DNA of 64,000 nt, taken from NCBI RefSeq assembly GCF_947241125.1, contig NZ_OX365700.1, positions 4,560,461-4,624,460 on the forward strand, given 5' to 3'. Origin of the DNA: Nitrospira tepida (GTDB taxonomy: Bacteria; Nitrospirota; Nitrospiria; Nitrospirales; Nitrospiraceae). The notes under the pieces were generated by a model that had not been told where the DNA came from, ran no database searches, and was given only the letters and a program-made list of their open reading frames with translations. A program made the position numbers and the translations under genes. Below, one piece after another: positions 16,502-26,658 of this stretch (positions are counted from its first letter, which is position 1; every line of letters starts with the position of its first letter).

Positions 16502-18943
16502 TTAGATGACGAAATTGATGAGCTTCTTCTCGACGTAAACGATTTTCTTCGGGTTCTTTCCCTGGAGCGCCTCCTGGATCTTGGGCTCTTGCTGTGCCAG
16601 ACGCAGGACCTCCTCGCGTCCGGCCTCGGCGGCCACGCTGATCCTCCCGCGGAGTTTCCCATTGACTTGAATGGGCAGCTCCATCCGGTCGCTGACGGTG
16701 AGGGCGGGATCGTAAGTCGGCCAAGGCTGTTGCCCGACGCTGGCTTTGTGGCCGAGGCGCTCCCAGAGTTCTTCGGACAGATGGGGCGCAAAGGGCGACA
16801 AGAGCAGCACAAGCGATTCCACAACCGATCGCGGCCGCCGGTCGAGCTTCGTCAGCTCGTTCGTCAAGACCATCATCTGCGAGATGGCCGTGTTGAACCG
16901 GAGCGATTCGAGATCCTCCGTAACCTTCTTGATCGTCTGATGGAGCAGGCGCGCGGTTTCCAGGGAGGGCTCGGCCTCGACGACCGATTGGCTCAGTCGG
17001 CCGTCCTCCTCGACCATCAGCCGCCACACCCGATCGAGAAACCGGGTGACGCCCTCGACCCCGCGGGTGCTCCAGGGCTTCATCGCTTCGAGCGGCCCCA
17101 TGAACATCTCGTAAAGCCGCACGGCGTCGGCGCCGAACCGCTCGATCATGTCGTCGGGATTCACGACGTTGCCGCGCGATTTGGACATCTTCTGATTGTC
17201 CTCGCCGAGCACGATGCCCTGGTGCACGAGTTTCATGAACGGCTCGGGCGTGTGCACGACGCCGATGTCGTAGAGCACCTTGTGCCAAAAGCGGGCGTAG
17301 AGGAGATGCAACACGGCATGCTCGGAGCCGCCGATGTAGAGGTCCACCGGCATCCAGTACCGTTCCTTGTCCGGATCGACGAGGTGCCGCTCGTTGCGCG
17401 GGTCGATGAACCGAAGAAAATACCAACAGGACCCGGCCCACTGCGGCATGGTGTTCGTTTCGCGGCGCGCGGGCCGGCCGGTTGCCGGATCGACGGTCAC
17501 AAGCCAGTCTTCCAGATTGGCGAGCGGGCTCTCGCCGGTTCCCGAAGGCGTGAAGTTGGTCGTTTCGGGCAGCGTCAGCGGCAACTGTTCTTCGGGCAAG
17601 GCCTGATGCTCGCCTTCCACCCAAATGATGGGGAAGGGCTCTCCCCAATAGCGCTGCCGCGCGAAGAGCCAATCGCGAAGCTTGTAGTTGATCGTCTTCC
17701 GGCCCTTGCCCTGAGCCTCCAGCCAGGCGGTGATGTTCGGGATCGCGTCAGCCGGCTTGAAGCCGTCGATTGAGAAGGAGCCGTCGGGCGTGGTCGAGTT
17801 GACGACGGTGCCCTGGTCGATCTCGACGAACGCGCCCTTTTCGATGTCGCCGCCGGACACGACCTCGCGGATCGGAAGGGCATACTTGCGCGCGAAGGCC
17901 CAGTCCCGCTCATCGTGCGCCGGCACCGCCATGATGGCCCCGGTGCCGTAGCCCATCATCACATAATCGGCGATCCAGATCGGCAACCGCTCGCCGTTCA
18001 CCGGGTTGATCGCATAGCCGCCGGTGAAGACCCCGCTTTTTTCTTTCTCCAGCTCCTGGCGCTGGAGATCGCTCTTGCGCGCCGCCGCCTCTTGGTAGGA
18101 ACGCACCTCGGCCCGTCGGTCCGGCGTCGTCACCGCCTCCACGAGCGGATGTTCCGGGGCCAGCACCATATAGGTAGCGCCGAACAGGGTATCGGGCCTG
18201 GTCGTGAAGATCCTCAGATTGCCGTGAACCTGTGCCAGCGCGAATTCGACCTCCGCCCCGATGGACCGCCCGATCCAATTCTTTTGCATCTCCAACGTGG
18301 AGGTCGGCCATTCGACCAGCTTCAGATCGTCCAACAGCCGGTCCGCGTAAGCGGTGATCTTCAAGATCCACTGCCGCATGGGTTTGCGGACCACCTCGAA
18401 CCCGCCGACCTCGCTCTTCCCGTCGATCACTTCCTCGTTCGCGAGCACCGTGCCCAGCCCCGGGCACCAGTTGACCGGCACTTCGGCCACATAGGCCAAC
18501 CCGCGCTTGTAGAGCTGGAGAAAGATCCACTGCGTCCAGCGATAGTAATCCGGATCGGTCGTGCTCAGCTCGCGCTCCCAGTCGTACGAGAGTCCGACCC
18601 GCTTCATCTGGCGCTTGAACGTGGCGATGTTTTGCGCCGTGGTGATGGCGGGATGGATGCCGGTCTTCACCGCATATTGCTCGGCCGGAAGGCCGAAGGC
18701 GTCCCACCCCATCGGGTGCAGGACGTTGAACCCACGCATGCGCTTGTAGCGCGAGACGATGTCGGTCGCGGTATAGCCTTCCAGATGGCCGACGTGGAGC
18801 CCTGATCCGGAAGGATAGGGAAACATGTCCAGGCAGTAGAACTTGGGCTTCCCGCGATCCTCGCTCGCCCGGAACGAGCGGTGCTCTTCCCAATAGGCCT
18901 GCCACTTGGCTTCGATGGAGTGAAAATTGTACGGACGGCTCAT
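16502..18943 (-). CDS. leuS: leucyl-tRNA synthetase
   Basis: 813 aa, class Ia aminoacyl-tRNA synthetase charging tRNA-Leu. The ATP-binding HIGH motif is HVGH (residues 50-53, [15 protein letters not shown]), followed by [20 protein letters not shown]. The editing domain (about residues 225-415) contains the [19 protein letters not shown] segment. The KMSKS loop is intact ([20 protein letters not shown]), and the C-terminal part has [15 protein letters not shown]. Length is usual. It is followed on the same strand by lptE and holA across a repeat-filled gap. Confidence 0.97.
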   Translation of the reverse strand: MSRPYNFHSIEAKWQAYWEEHRSFRASEDRGKPKFYCLDMFPYPSGSGLHVGHLEGYTATDIVSRYKRMRGFNVLHPMGWDAFGLPAEQYAVKTGIHPAITTAQNIATFKRQMKRVGLSYDWERELSTTDPDYYRWTQWIFLQLYKRGLAYVAEVPVNWCPGLGTVLANEEVIDGKSEVGGFEVVRKPMRQWILKITAYADRLLDDLKLVEWPTSTLEMQKNWIGRSIGAEVEFALAQVHGNLRIFTTRPDTLFGATYMVLAPEHPLVEAVTTPDRRAEVRSYQEAAARKSDLQRQELEKEKSGVFTGGYAINPVNGERLPIWIADYVMMGYGTGAIMAVPAHDERDWAFARKYALPIREVVSGGDIEKGAFVEIDQGTVVNSTTPDGSFSIDGFKPADAIPNITAWLEAQGKGRKTINYKLRDWLFARQRYWGEPFPIIWVEGEHQALPEEQLPLTLPETTNFTPSGTGESPLANLEDWLVTVDPATGRPARRETNTMPQWAGSCWYFLRFIDPRNERHLVDPDKERYWMPVDLYIGGSEHAVLHLLYARFWHKVLYDIGVVHTPEPFMKLVHQGIVLGEDNQKMSKSRGNVVNPDDMIERFGADAVRLYEMFMGPLEAMKPWSTRGVEGVTRFLDRVWRLMVEEDGRLSQSVVEAEPSLETARLLHQTIKKVTEDLESLRFNTAISQMMVLTNELTKLDRRPRSVVESLVLLLSPFAPHLSEELWERLGHKASVGQQPWPTYDPALTVSDRMELPIQVNGKLRGRISVAAEAGREEVLRLAQQEPKIQEALQGKNPKKIVYVEKKLINFVI

Positions 18944-19123
18944 GGTGGAGGTTAAGAAGGTTAATCGGTTGGAGGAACCCTACCGTTGATTCAAACGTCG
19001 GACAATAACATACGGCAGGAGGCCCCTCAAGCAGAGCGAGACCACGCTCGATCGCTCGCTGGGCTTCACGCAAGGGCCTCGGCAAGGACCGGCGGGCGTT
19101 CGTCTGTTATACTCCCGCGGCGG

Positions 19124-19738
19124 ATGGGCTTCTACGCGCGACAGATCTTTCCTCGCCTCATGGACTGGGGGATGAGGCGCGGGCTCTTTCAACAGGAACG
19201 GGAAGCGGCGCTTGCGCCTGCTCATGGAGACGTGCTGGAAATCGGCTTCGGCACGGGCCTGAACCTGCCACATTATCCGCCGTCGATCGCGCGCCTCACG
19301 GGGGTCGATCCGATGCAGGCCCTCCCGGCCCGCGTGACCGAACGGTGCCGCGCCGTCTCCTTTCCCGTGCAGGTTGTGCCGATGACGGCGGAGACCCTGC
19401 CCTTCGACCACGCGCGGTTCGATTGCGCCGTGAGCACCTGGACCCTCTGTACGATCCCCGATCCTGTCGCCGCGTTGCGCGAGGTGAAGCGCGTCCTGAA
19501 ACCGGGCGGGCTGTTTCTCTTTGCGGAACATGGCCGCAGCGACCATCCGCGGGTGGCGGCCTGGCAGGATCGGCTCAACCCGATCCAGAATGTCGTCGGC
19601 TGCGGCTGCAATCTGAACCGGCGCATCGACCGCCTGATCCTCGACGCAGGCTTGACCCTCGACCGGCTCGATCGGTTCGAGCTGCCGGGCGTGCCACGGA
19701 TCGCCGGCACGATGTATCGGGGGCAGGCGCGCGCGTGA
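19124..19738 (+). CDS. class I SAM-dependent methyltransferase (UbiE-like)
   Basis: 204 aa from ATG 19124 (MGFYARQIFPRLMDWGMRRG); the open frame upstream is not conserved-looking. Motif I is VLEIGFGTGLNLPHYP, followed by GVDPMQALPARV, a post-I acidic strand (FDCAVSTWTLCTIPDPVAAL) and VKRVLKPGGLFLFAEHGRSD. This is the Methyltransf_11 fold that binds S-adenosylmethionine. The C-terminal CGCNLNRRIDRLILDAG resembles methyltransferase-like proteins of the METTL7 type. The substrate cannot be read from sequence. Divergent from leuS. Confidence 0.85.
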   Translation: MGFYARQIFPRLMDWGMRRGLFQQEREAALAPAHGDVLEIGFGTGLNLPHYPPSIARLTGVDPMQALPARVTERCRAVSFPVQVVPMTAETLPFDHARFDCAVSTWTLCTIPDPVAALREVKRVLKPGGLFLFAEHGRSDHPRVAAWQDRLNPIQNVVGCGCNLNRRIDRLILDAGLTLDRLDRFELPGVPRIAGTMYRGQARA

Positions 19739-19758
19739 CGGGCGAACGGCCGAGCCGC

Positions 19759-20445
19759 TCAGATGTCCGTGAGCGTCGAGAAATGCTCGATCGAATGGAA
19801 GGTGGCGGATGGCTCAGGGGCGAGCTGGGAGCTGGATTTGGACCGATGGTACAGGTAGGCCACGCCAAAGCCGTGCGCGGCCCTGAGGCACCCCTCGTCA
19901 TCGTCTATATATAAGGAGCGGGCTGGATCGAAGCCGACGAGCTGTTGGCAGGCCGGCCAGTATTCCGGCCGCATCTTCAAGCAGCCGACCTCGAACGCAT
20001 TGACGATCCGATCGACATGCCGATCCAACCCCGTCTTCGCGACCTTGACGGCCACCCCGGCCTCATGCGCGTTGGTCACGATCGTCACGCGCTTGCCGCG
20101 TCGCCGCAGCGCCCTGAGAAACGGCAGGGCATCCGGAAGAAAGTCGATCAAGTGATCCAGCTCCCGGTGCAGGGCGACAACATCCAGCCCCACCCGGCCG
20201 GTCCAGTAGTGGAGATCGGTCCAGGCCAATTCACCCTCCACCGACCGATACATCGCCATGAGCCTGTTCCGGGCCTCCTCGAAGGAGAGCCGGTGCAGGG
20301 CGGCATAGCGGCGCGGCAGCTCCTCCTCGAAGAAATAATTGTCGAAATGCCGATCGAGCAGGGTGCCGTCCATGTCGAGCAGGACATCGTCGATTTCGTC
20401 CCACACGAGAGAGTGCTGAGTGCTGGGTGCTGAGGGCTGAGGCAT
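19759..20445 (-). CDS. yrfG: HAD-family phosphatase, YrfG-like (GMP/IMP nucleotidase)
   Basis: 228 aa from ATG 20445. HAD motif I is LLDMDGTLLDRHFDNYFFEE (the FDNYF extension is typical of YrfG), motif II is VTIVTNAHEAG, motif III lysine in EVGCLKMRPEYW, and motif IV SLYIDDDEGCL. Family knowledge points to a 5'-nucleotidase acting on GMP/IMP. The N-terminal residues PQPSAPSTQHS are translated from a dispersed repeat and are nearly identical to those of the divergently transcribed Der. The catalytic domain begins right after. Family sure, substrate less so. Confidence 0.85.
   Translation of the reverse strand: MPQPSAPSTQHSLVWDEIDDVLLDMDGTLLDRHFDNYFFEEELPRRYAALHRLSFEEARNRLMAMYRSVEGELAWTDLHYWTGRVGLDVVALHRELDHLIDFLPDALPFLRALRRRGKRVTIVTNAHEAGVAVKVAKTGLDRHVDRIVNAFEVGCLKMRPEYWPACQQLVGFDPARSLYIDDDEGCLRAAHGFGVAYLYHRSKSSSQLAPEPSATFHSIEHFSTLTDI
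20411..20442. repeat. dispersed AGCACTCAGC repeat, copy D
   Basis: GAGTGCTGAGTGCTGGGTGC followed by TGAGGGCTGAGG. It lies inside the first codons of the yrfG-like gene, immediately after its ATG. Confidence 0.75.
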
Positions 20446-20537
20446 AAAGAAAGTATAGCGAAGGTCCCGCCGGAAGACGAGGCGCATTGTGTTTGCCAAA
20501 ATTCCTGTGTTACGGTCCGGCCATCCCGTTCTCATTC

Positions 20538-21899
20538 ATGTCCATGACTGCCCGCTCAGCACCCAGTACCCAGCACTCAGCACTTCTTCCGACCGTCGCC
20601 ATTATCGGCCGGCCGAACGTGGGGAAGTCCACGCTGTTCAACCGGATTCTCGGCCATCGCTCCGCCATCGTGGACGACGTGCCCGGGGTCACGCGCGATC
20701 GCAACTACGCCGAGGCCTCCTTTCGGGGACGTCCGTTCAGATTGGTGGATACGGGCGGGCTCGACCCGAGCGCCAACGAAGGGATGTTGGCCCTGATCCG
20801 GCACCAGACGCAAGTGGCGATCGCGGAGGCCGACGTGCTGATCTTCGTGATGGACGGGCGGGACGGGGTCACGCCGACCGACGAAGCGGTGGTCTCGTTG
20901 CTGCGCGGGATCAAGAAACCCGTCTACTACGCGGTCAATAAGATCGACACGGCCAAGGCCGAGCCGCTGGTCGCCGATTTCTACCGCTTGGGACTGGACC
21001 ACCTCTATCCGGTCTCCGCCGAGCACGGGATCGGGGTGGATGATGTGCTGGAGGCAGTCTACCCCCACCTCCCCCAAGAACCTCCCGAAGGATCGTTGGC
21101 CGATGTGCCGCGCGTCGCGATCGTCGGGCGACCCAACGTCGGAAAATCGACGTTGGTCAACGCCGTCCTCGGACAAGACCGTTGCGTGGTCAGCGACATT
21201 CCCGGCACGACGCGCGATCCCATCGACAGCCTCGCGACCTTGGACGGCCGGCAGTACATCTTCACGGACACGGCCGGCATCAGACGGCGCGGCCGCATCG
21301 AACGGGGAGTCGAAGGGTACAGCGTAGCCCGGTCCTTGCGCGCGCTGGGGCGTTCGGATGTCGCCGTGCTGCTGCTGGATGCGGAGGAAGGGCTGACGGA
21401 ACAGGACACGAAAATTGCCGGATTGGTCCTCCGGCAGGGCCGCGCCTGCATTCTGCTGGTCAACAAATGGGATCTGCGGGCGCACGAGGCCGGGGCCAAG
21501 CAAGCCTACGAGGCCGACCTGCACCGCCGGTTTTCCTTCCTGACCTGGGCGCCTGTGCTCTATGCCTCCGCCCTGAAGCCGGATTCGTTGCGTCCGCTGT
21601 TTCCGTTGATCGAGCAGGTCGTGGCCTCGTTCACCAACCGGATTCCGACCGGCCCGCTGAATCAGTTTTTCCAATCGGTGCTGGAAAGCCATCCACTGCC
21701 GATGCGCAAGGGCCGCATCACGAAGACGGCCCGCTCGGCCTTTATCACCCAGGTCGCCACCAAGCCGCCCGTGTTTGCCCTATTCGTCGGCCATCCGGAA
21801 GGGATCACCGCCGCTTATCTCCGTTTTCTGGAGAACCGGCTGCGCGAGCAATTCCCGTTGATCGGCACTCCCGTTCGCATCTTGGTCAGAAAGAAGTGA
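20538..21899 (+). CDS. der: ribosome assembly GTPase Der (EngA)
   Basis: 453 aa from ATG 20538 (20544 is an alternative ATG). Two tandem G domains define Der: G1 GRPNVGKSTLFNRI with DTGG and NKID (first domain), then GRPNVGKSTLVNAVLG with DTAGIRRRGRI and NKWD (second domain), and a C-terminal KH-like domain (ITKTARSAFITQVATKPPVF, then FLENRLREQFPLIGTPVRI). Der is an essential GTPase in 50S subunit maturation. The residues before the first G1 motif (RSAPSTQHSALL) come from a dispersed repeat; Der proteins normally start a few residues before this motif. No clear Shine-Dalgarno is visible. Confidence 0.95.
   Translation: MSMTARSAPSTQHSALLPTVAIIGRPNVGKSTLFNRILGHRSAIVDDVPGVTRDRNYAEASFRGRPFRLVDTGGLDPSANEGMLALIRHQTQVAIAEADVLIFVMDGRDGVTPTDEAVVSLLRGIKKPVYYAVNKIDTAKAEPLVADFYRLGLDHLYPVSAEHGIGVDDVLEAVYPHLPQEPPEGSLADVPRVAIVGRPNVGKSTLVNAVLGQDRCVVSDIPGTTRDPIDSLATLDGRQYIFTDTAGIRRRGRIERGVEGYSVARSLRALGRSDVAVLLLDAEEGLTEQDTKIAGLVLRQGRACILLVNKWDLRAHEAGAKQAYEADLHRRFSFLTWAPVLYASALKPDSLRPLFPLIEQVVASFTNRIPTGPLNQFFQSVLESHPLPMRKGRITKTARSAFITQVATKPPVFALFVGHPEGITAAYLRFLENRLREQFPLIGTPVRILVRKK
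20553..20586. repeat. dispersed AGCACTCAGC repeat, copy E
   Basis: CTCAGCACCCAGTACCCAGC then ACTCAGCACTTC. It lies inside the first codons of der, opposite in orientation to copy D, from which it is separated by the 110-bp divergent intergenic region. Confidence 0.75.
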
Positions 21900-22347
21900 C
21901 CGCGTAGATCGAAGCCGGCGCCGCACTCACTGTAGGCCAGTTCCTCCAGAACCAGAAGGATACAGTTGTAGACATTTGGATACGCCCGATGGTCGAACAG
22001 GCAGGCCATGACCTTGTCGCATTTTGACGAACCTGCGAAACCGCCGGCCAGTCCATTGCCTCCCCAACCATTCGCGAATCATTCAAAGGATGGCGTGAAA
22101 TTTGCTTGTTCTTGTGGCCGTGAATTTCTGTTCGAGTCGTTTTCAGTGGAATGTAACCGGACCTTCACATCCAAGTAACCGCATCGGGACGTAGGAAGGC
22201 TAGCCTGCGGGCACTCATCCTTTCGTTTGACGCTTCACCAGAGATGATACCGATGCATTGTGCGACAACCGGAATTCGACAGATCCGATCCGTCCCTGCG
22301 CCTGTAGGCAGCCACCTACTGATTCACAACTTTTCACAACTTCTCAC
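21900..22347. other. intergenic, no gene assigned
   Basis: 448 bases after der. A minus-strand frame around 21903-22009 (YNCILLVLEELAYSECGAGF) looks protein-like but matches nothing I know and runs into the der 3' end. A weak promoter-like TTTGACG lies at about 22227, before the next gene. No repeat or structured RNA was recognised. Confidence 0.3.
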
Positions 22348-22734
22348 ATGGCGGGGCTCATGGAAGAACAGTTGATGGCATCAAACATGTCCCAGGGCTA
22401 TGTGCCGTTCCCCGCATCGAAAGTCGGACTCCTGGTCCTCTCCTCGTCGAGCCGCGTCCTGCATCTCGACGAACAGGCCTCCCAGCTCCTGGGAGACCTC
22501 CATCGCCAGGAACAGCGGGCGGGCGCAACCGGACTCCCCCCCTCGGTCGAAACATTTTGTTCCGAGATCCAGGACGTTTTGTCCGATCGGGAAGAGGCGG
22601 ACGACTGGCGGCCGTTCGAGGTGACGCGATCTGTCGGACAGTCTCCCCAAGCGATGATGCTCCGAGCCTTTGTCTTTCCGTCCCGATCCTCTGCCGCACA
22701 GACGAGAATTCTCGTCACGCTCCAGAAAGCTTAG
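22348..22734 (+). CDS. hypothetical protein, possible PAS-like fold
   Basis: 128 aa from ATG 22348; ATG 22360 and 22376 are equally possible starts. The central stretch KVGLLVLSSSSRVLHLDEQA followed by SQLLGD resembles the opening strands of a PAS domain in regulators (a variable-residue sensor strand followed by an Asp/Glu-Gln-Ala helix). The end (QTRILVTLQKA) would be the final PAS strand. There is no output domain, so it could be a small stand-alone sensor. Low certainty; no operon partner on the same strand within 170 nt. Confidence 0.45.
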   Translation: MAGLMEEQLMASNMSQGYVPFPASKVGLLVLSSSSRVLHLDEQASQLLGDLHRQEQRAGATGLPPSVETFCSEIQDVLSDREEADDWRPFEVTRSVGQSPQAMMLRAFVFPSRSSAAQTRILVTLQKA

Positions 22735-22906
22735 CCGCGTCCCGCGCCGGCATCCTCCCGACCGCCGTATCCGGCAATCCGCTTGACAGCCTCCCACCTG
22801 CGTGTTATTCGCGAACAGACAACGGACGTGTGCTCGCATGCAGGTCGCGTCGCCCCAGGCTCTTCTAGCCCACTGAACCTATTCATTCACCATCCATAGG
22901 TCTGTT

Positions 22907-23950
22907 ATGAACCATCGATTCTTGCTCTGTTGTGGCTCTGCTCTGCTCATGCTCGCATTCGGAATCGGATTGATCCTGTCGGCTGCTTCCGCACAGGCGT
23001 TACCGGCAGCGGAGGAGCCGGCTTCCATTCAGGAGCCGGCGCCCGACGCGCTGCCTGGCCAGCCGGAAGAGGCCACCGACCAGACTTCATCGGAGACCTC
23101 GGCCACGACCGCGGTGGCGGAGGACGTTGATCCCTGGATCCAGGTCAGCGGGACCGTCTGGCGCATGAAACCGGGATTCGTCTTTCTGAGAACGCCGGTG
23201 GGGCTGCTGACCTTGACCTGCCAGACCTGTTTGCGGGACCTGCGCGGCGCCCATCACGTCACCCTCTGGATTCACGGTTCGCACGGAGCCGTCGATATCG
23301 CGGCGAAGGGACAGGACAAGTCTGTGCGCCGCTATCTGTGGGGACCGCCGGTCTTTCCCTCGCCCGATAAGAAGGAAGTGCTGCTGTGGACGCCCGAGGG
23401 CGAACGTGCCTTCGCCACCGGAGCCTTGGCTGCGAAGCTCGCCTCCCAGCCGGCCGGCAAACCGGTCACGGTCGAAGTCAACGCCGCCGGCACGGTGGTG
23501 GGCCTGCACAATCTGCAATACGATCTGCAGATCAGCCAAGTGCCGAACCAATCCAATCGAACGGAGATGAAGATCAGCGGCTCGGTCGCCAAGCTGAAGG
23601 CCGGCTACACCTTTCTGCGCACGCCGGTCGGGATACTCCCCATCAGTTCGAAGACCGGTTTGAAACAGGCCAAGGTGGGACAGGACCTCACGCTGTGGAT
23701 CCATGACACGAACATGGCCGTGGAGCTTCGGCCTAATGGAGAGGAGCAGCCCACTGTCCGGCTCCTCACAGGCAAACTCGCCTATGCCACGCCGGAGAAG
23801 CGCGAGTTGACGCTCTGGACTCCGGAAGGCGAGCAGCAATTCCCGGCTGATCAGGCCAGGGGGACGCTCGCCGGACTCAAGGAAGGATCGCCGGTGATCG
23901 TTGAACTGAACGGCAAGGGGTCCGTCGTCGAGATCCGCAAAGGCCACTGA
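22907..23950 (+). CDS. secreted protein with two tandem homologous domains
   Basis: 347 aa. A signal peptide (MNHRFLLCCGSALLMLAFGI, cut near ASAQA) is followed by an acidic Pro/Glu-rich linker and two repeats of about 110 residues. Repeat 1 has ISGTVWRMKPG-like VSGTVWRMKPGFVFLRTPVG, then HVTLWIHGSHGAVDI and KKEVLLWTPEGERAF. Repeat 2 has ISGSVAKLKAGYTFLRTPVG, then LTLWIHDTNMAVEL and KRELTLWTPEGEQQF. Each repeat looks like a beta-rich unit, possibly OB-like. I do not recognise the family. Exported, probably periplasmic. It ends 51 bases before a composite transposon. Confidence 0.6.
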   Translation: MNHRFLLCCGSALLMLAFGIGLILSAASAQALPAAEEPASIQEPAPDALPGQPEEATDQTSSETSATTAVAEDVDPWIQVSGTVWRMKPGFVFLRTPVGLLTLTCQTCLRDLRGAHHVTLWIHGSHGAVDIAAKGQDKSVRRYLWGPPVFPSPDKKEVLLWTPEGERAFATGALAAKLASQPAGKPVTVEVNAAGTVVGLHNLQYDLQISQVPNQSNRTEMKISGSVAKLKAGYTFLRTPVGILPISSKTGLKQAKVGQDLTLWIHDTNMAVELRPNGEEQPTVRLLTGKLAYATPEKRELTLWTPEGEQQFPADQARGTLAGLKEGSPVIVELNGKGSVVEIRKGH

Positions 23951-24001
23951 TGCGTTTCCCTCCGTGCAGCCCGCCGTCTGTGCGGCCTATCAAGCCATTT
24001 A

Positions 24002-24048
24002 AAAATCTTACCCAGCGGGGGATCGTTGAGTCATTTGTGAATCTTACC
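24002..24048. repeat. left inverted repeat of outer IS
   Basis: Pairs with 27757-27803. The shared parts include ATCTTACC, GATCGTTG and GTCATTTGT, with scattered mismatches. An internal direct repeat of AATCTTACC marks both borders of the repeat, possibly two transposase-binding sites. Confidence 0.8.
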
Positions 24049-25238
24049 GAGCGACGCATCCCCTGAGCCTGGAGTTGGGATTCTTCGGGCGCTCGGTCGG
24101 AAAACCGGCTTCCGTATTTGGCCTAGGATCAACGATCGCCGCTCGGTCCATACTGGAGATCCCCCCTTATGAGCGTCCTGTCCGGGGCAGCGCCGGTGTC
24201 TGGCGCTGGACCCTCGGGCTGAAGGTCCACCCACGCCAGGGCGTGCTCGCCCGCAGCTGCGGCGGCCGAGGCGCCGCTTCGCGCGGGGTGCGCGTGGCTC
24301 GGGTGGCCAGCGCCCAGAGTCGCTCCAGGTGCCGGTCAATCCGCTGCGAGAGCGCAAACGGATCGGTCGTCTTCAGGACTTGCTCCAGGGCGGCCACCTT
24401 CTGCGGATCGGCGTCGGCGCAGGCCCGCACCCGCTCGAACGGCGTCTGCGGCGCCTCATAGCGCCGGATCAACCGCGAGCCCACCCGGACCTTGCGGACG
24501 AGTTTCATCGCGGGCTGAAAGAGGTTCTGGAAGAGCCGCAGGTCCGCATACAGCGCGTTGAGCGCGGTGCGCGCCGCCTCGGTGTCGTACCGCTCCCAAC
24601 CCACTAGCTTGCGGACATGCGTCCAGTTCTTCTGCTCCACATGCGCGTTGTCATCCTTCTTATACGGGCGCGAGCGCGTGAACTGGACCTGTCGACCAAC
24701 AGGCCGCTGCTGACACCACGCCAGCAGGTGGTCATGGATGAACTCGCTCCCGTTGTCGGAATCCACGCCCCGCAGGGGGAACGGGAGCTGCGACTCGATG
24801 GTCGTCATCGCCTGCACGACCCCGTGACGGCTCTTGCCCATCACGGCCTGGCGCTCCACCCAGGTCGTGTGGATGTCCACACCGTCCACGGTGTGCAGGA
24901 ACTCGCCGGCGGCCGAGGCGCCCGCGTGCGACACCAGATCGATCTCCAGATAGCCGGGCGTGCGGACGTCCCAGTGCTCCGTCTTGATCGGGATCTGCTG
25001 CTTCAACAAGGACCCCGGGCGCGTCGTGCCATACAGCCGCCGCTTGAGCCGTCGCTTCCGGTCCCGCAGCCGGCGGTCGATCTGCCGGGCACTGATCCGC
25101 CGGAGTTGGGCTTCCACCGCCGGCGTGACCGCGGTGCGCCGCGTCAGCCAGGGCAGCCAGTGCGGCAGCGCCGCCTTCAGTCGCTGACCACACAGATAGC
25201 CCGAGGCCGCCCAGATTTCTGCCAGCAGGCGAATCACG

Positions 25239-25245
25239 GGCTCCC
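25239..25245. repeat. target-site duplication, left copy (GGCTCCC)
   Basis: Identical to 27494-27500, directly outside the two IS21 ends. The length falls in the 4-8 bp range of the family. Confidence 0.85.
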
Positions 25246-25320
25246 TGTCAGCGGTCATCCAATAATCCCCAGGTGTGGTCATTGAATTTTCCCCACCCTC
25301 CTAACTGAAGGAGGAGGGAG

Positions 25321-26658
25321 ATGGGACTTGACGAGACGGGAGCGTCGGCGATCATGCGTGCCCAGGGGGACCAATCTGGGGAGGCATGCATGGTGGATCA
25401 GGAGCGATGGGCGGAGATTCGACGGTTGTTTCACGAGGAGCGGGTGTCCATTTCAGCGATTGGGCGGCGGTTGGATCTGGATCGCAAGACGGTCCGGCGC
25501 AGTCTGCGGCAGACGACGTGGCACCCCTATCGCCGGGCAGCGGTGGCGGAGACGCTGCTCACCGCCCATGCCGACTTTGTGCGGACCCGCGCCCCGCAGG
25601 TGGGGTACTCGGCGCGGATTCTCTACCAGGAACTGCGGGCGAGCCGGAGCTACACCGGCAGTTATGAGACGGTGAAGCGGTGTGTGGCGCCGCTGCGCGA
25701 GGTCCAGCTGCAAGCGGAGCGGGCCCTCCTCCGCTTTGAGACCCCGCCGGGGCAGCAAAGTCAGATTGATTGGGGCCAGGCCACCGTGCCCTTCCGCACC
25801 GGTCCCGTCGTGGTGCACGTGTTCGTGCTCACCTTAGGGTTCAGTCGCCGCGGCTTCTATCACGCGTGTGCCGATGAGCGCCTGGCGCAATTTCTGGAGG
25901 CCCATGAACGGGCCTTTGCCCATTTCGGCGGGCACACCCGCGAGCATCTCTATGATCGTCCGCGCACCGTGTGCTATGCGGATGAGACCGGCCGACGCCT
26001 CTGGAATCCCACGTTCAAAGCCTTTGCCGACTATTGGGGCTTTGAGCCCCGCGTGTGTCGGCCCTACCGGGCGCAGACCAAAGGCAAAGTGGAATCGGGC
26101 GTGAAGTATGTGAAGCGGAACTTTCTGCCCGGGCGGACGTTTGTCGACGTGGTGGACTTCCAGGCCCAGCTCGACGAATGGAACGTGACGATCGCCGACC
26201 AGCGCCTGCACGGCACGACTCATGAGCGACCGATCGCGCGGTTTGAGCGAGAACGCGAGCACCTCGTGCCACTGGCGGGCCAGCGCGGCTTCCAGCAGGA
26301 GGCGCGGGTCTCGCGGATCGTGGCTGAAGACTATCTGGTCAGCTTCGACACGAATCGGTATTCCGTGCCCTTCCGCCTGATTGGGCAACGGGTTGAGGCG
26401 CAACGGCGGGGCGACACCATCCATATCTTCCATCGCGACCGCGAGGTGGCCACCCATCCCGTGTTACCCGGCCGCCACCAATTCCGCATTCTGCCGGAGC
26501 ACGGCCCCGGCGCCAGTGCCCGCATTGCGCGCCAGCGCCGGTCAACCCTGAGCGAACTGGCCACTCACCCCGGTGCGGTCCCGGAGGTCGAAGTGCGGGA
26601 TCTGGCGTGCTACGAGGCGGTGTGCGGGAGCGCGGCGGCGCACGAGGTGCAGCCATGA
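25321..26658 (+). CDS. istA: IS21-family transposase IstA
   Basis: 445 aa. The ATG at 25321 follows a GGAGGAGGGAG ribosome-binding site; a later ATG (MVDQERWAEIRRLFHEERV) is also possible. An N-terminal helix-turn-helix (SISAIGRRLDLDRKTVRRSL) is followed by the DDE integrase core, with QSQIDWGQATVPF giving the first aspartate, RTVCYADETGRRLWNPTF and then CRPYRAQTKGKVESGVKYVK giving the glutamate. IstA cuts and joins the IS ends. The stop overlaps the istB ATG by 4 nt (ATGA), as is usual for the family. Confidence 0.93.
   Translation: MGLDETGASAIMRAQGDQSGEACMVDQERWAEIRRLFHEERVSISAIGRRLDLDRKTVRRSLRQTTWHPYRRAAVAETLLTAHADFVRTRAPQVGYSARILYQELRASRSYTGSYETVKRCVAPLREVQLQAERALLRFETPPGQQSQIDWGQATVPFRTGPVVVHVFVLTLGFSRRGFYHACADERLAQFLEAHERAFAHFGGHTREHLYDRPRTVCYADETGRRLWNPTFKAFADYWGFEPRVCRPYRAQTKGKVESGVKYVKRNFLPGRTFVDVVDFQAQLDEWNVTIADQRLHGTTHERPIARFEREREHLVPLAGQRGFQQEARVSRIVAEDYLVSFDTNRYSVPFRLIGQRVEAQRRGDTIHIFHRDREVATHPVLPGRHQFRILPEHGPGASARIARQRRSTLSELATHPGAVPEVEVRDLACYEAVCGSAAAHEVQP

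Noticed and set aside
16379-17773. 464-aa plus-strand frame opposite leuS
   Set aside because: Starts in the dispersed repeat and runs antisense to leuS. No recognisable domain.
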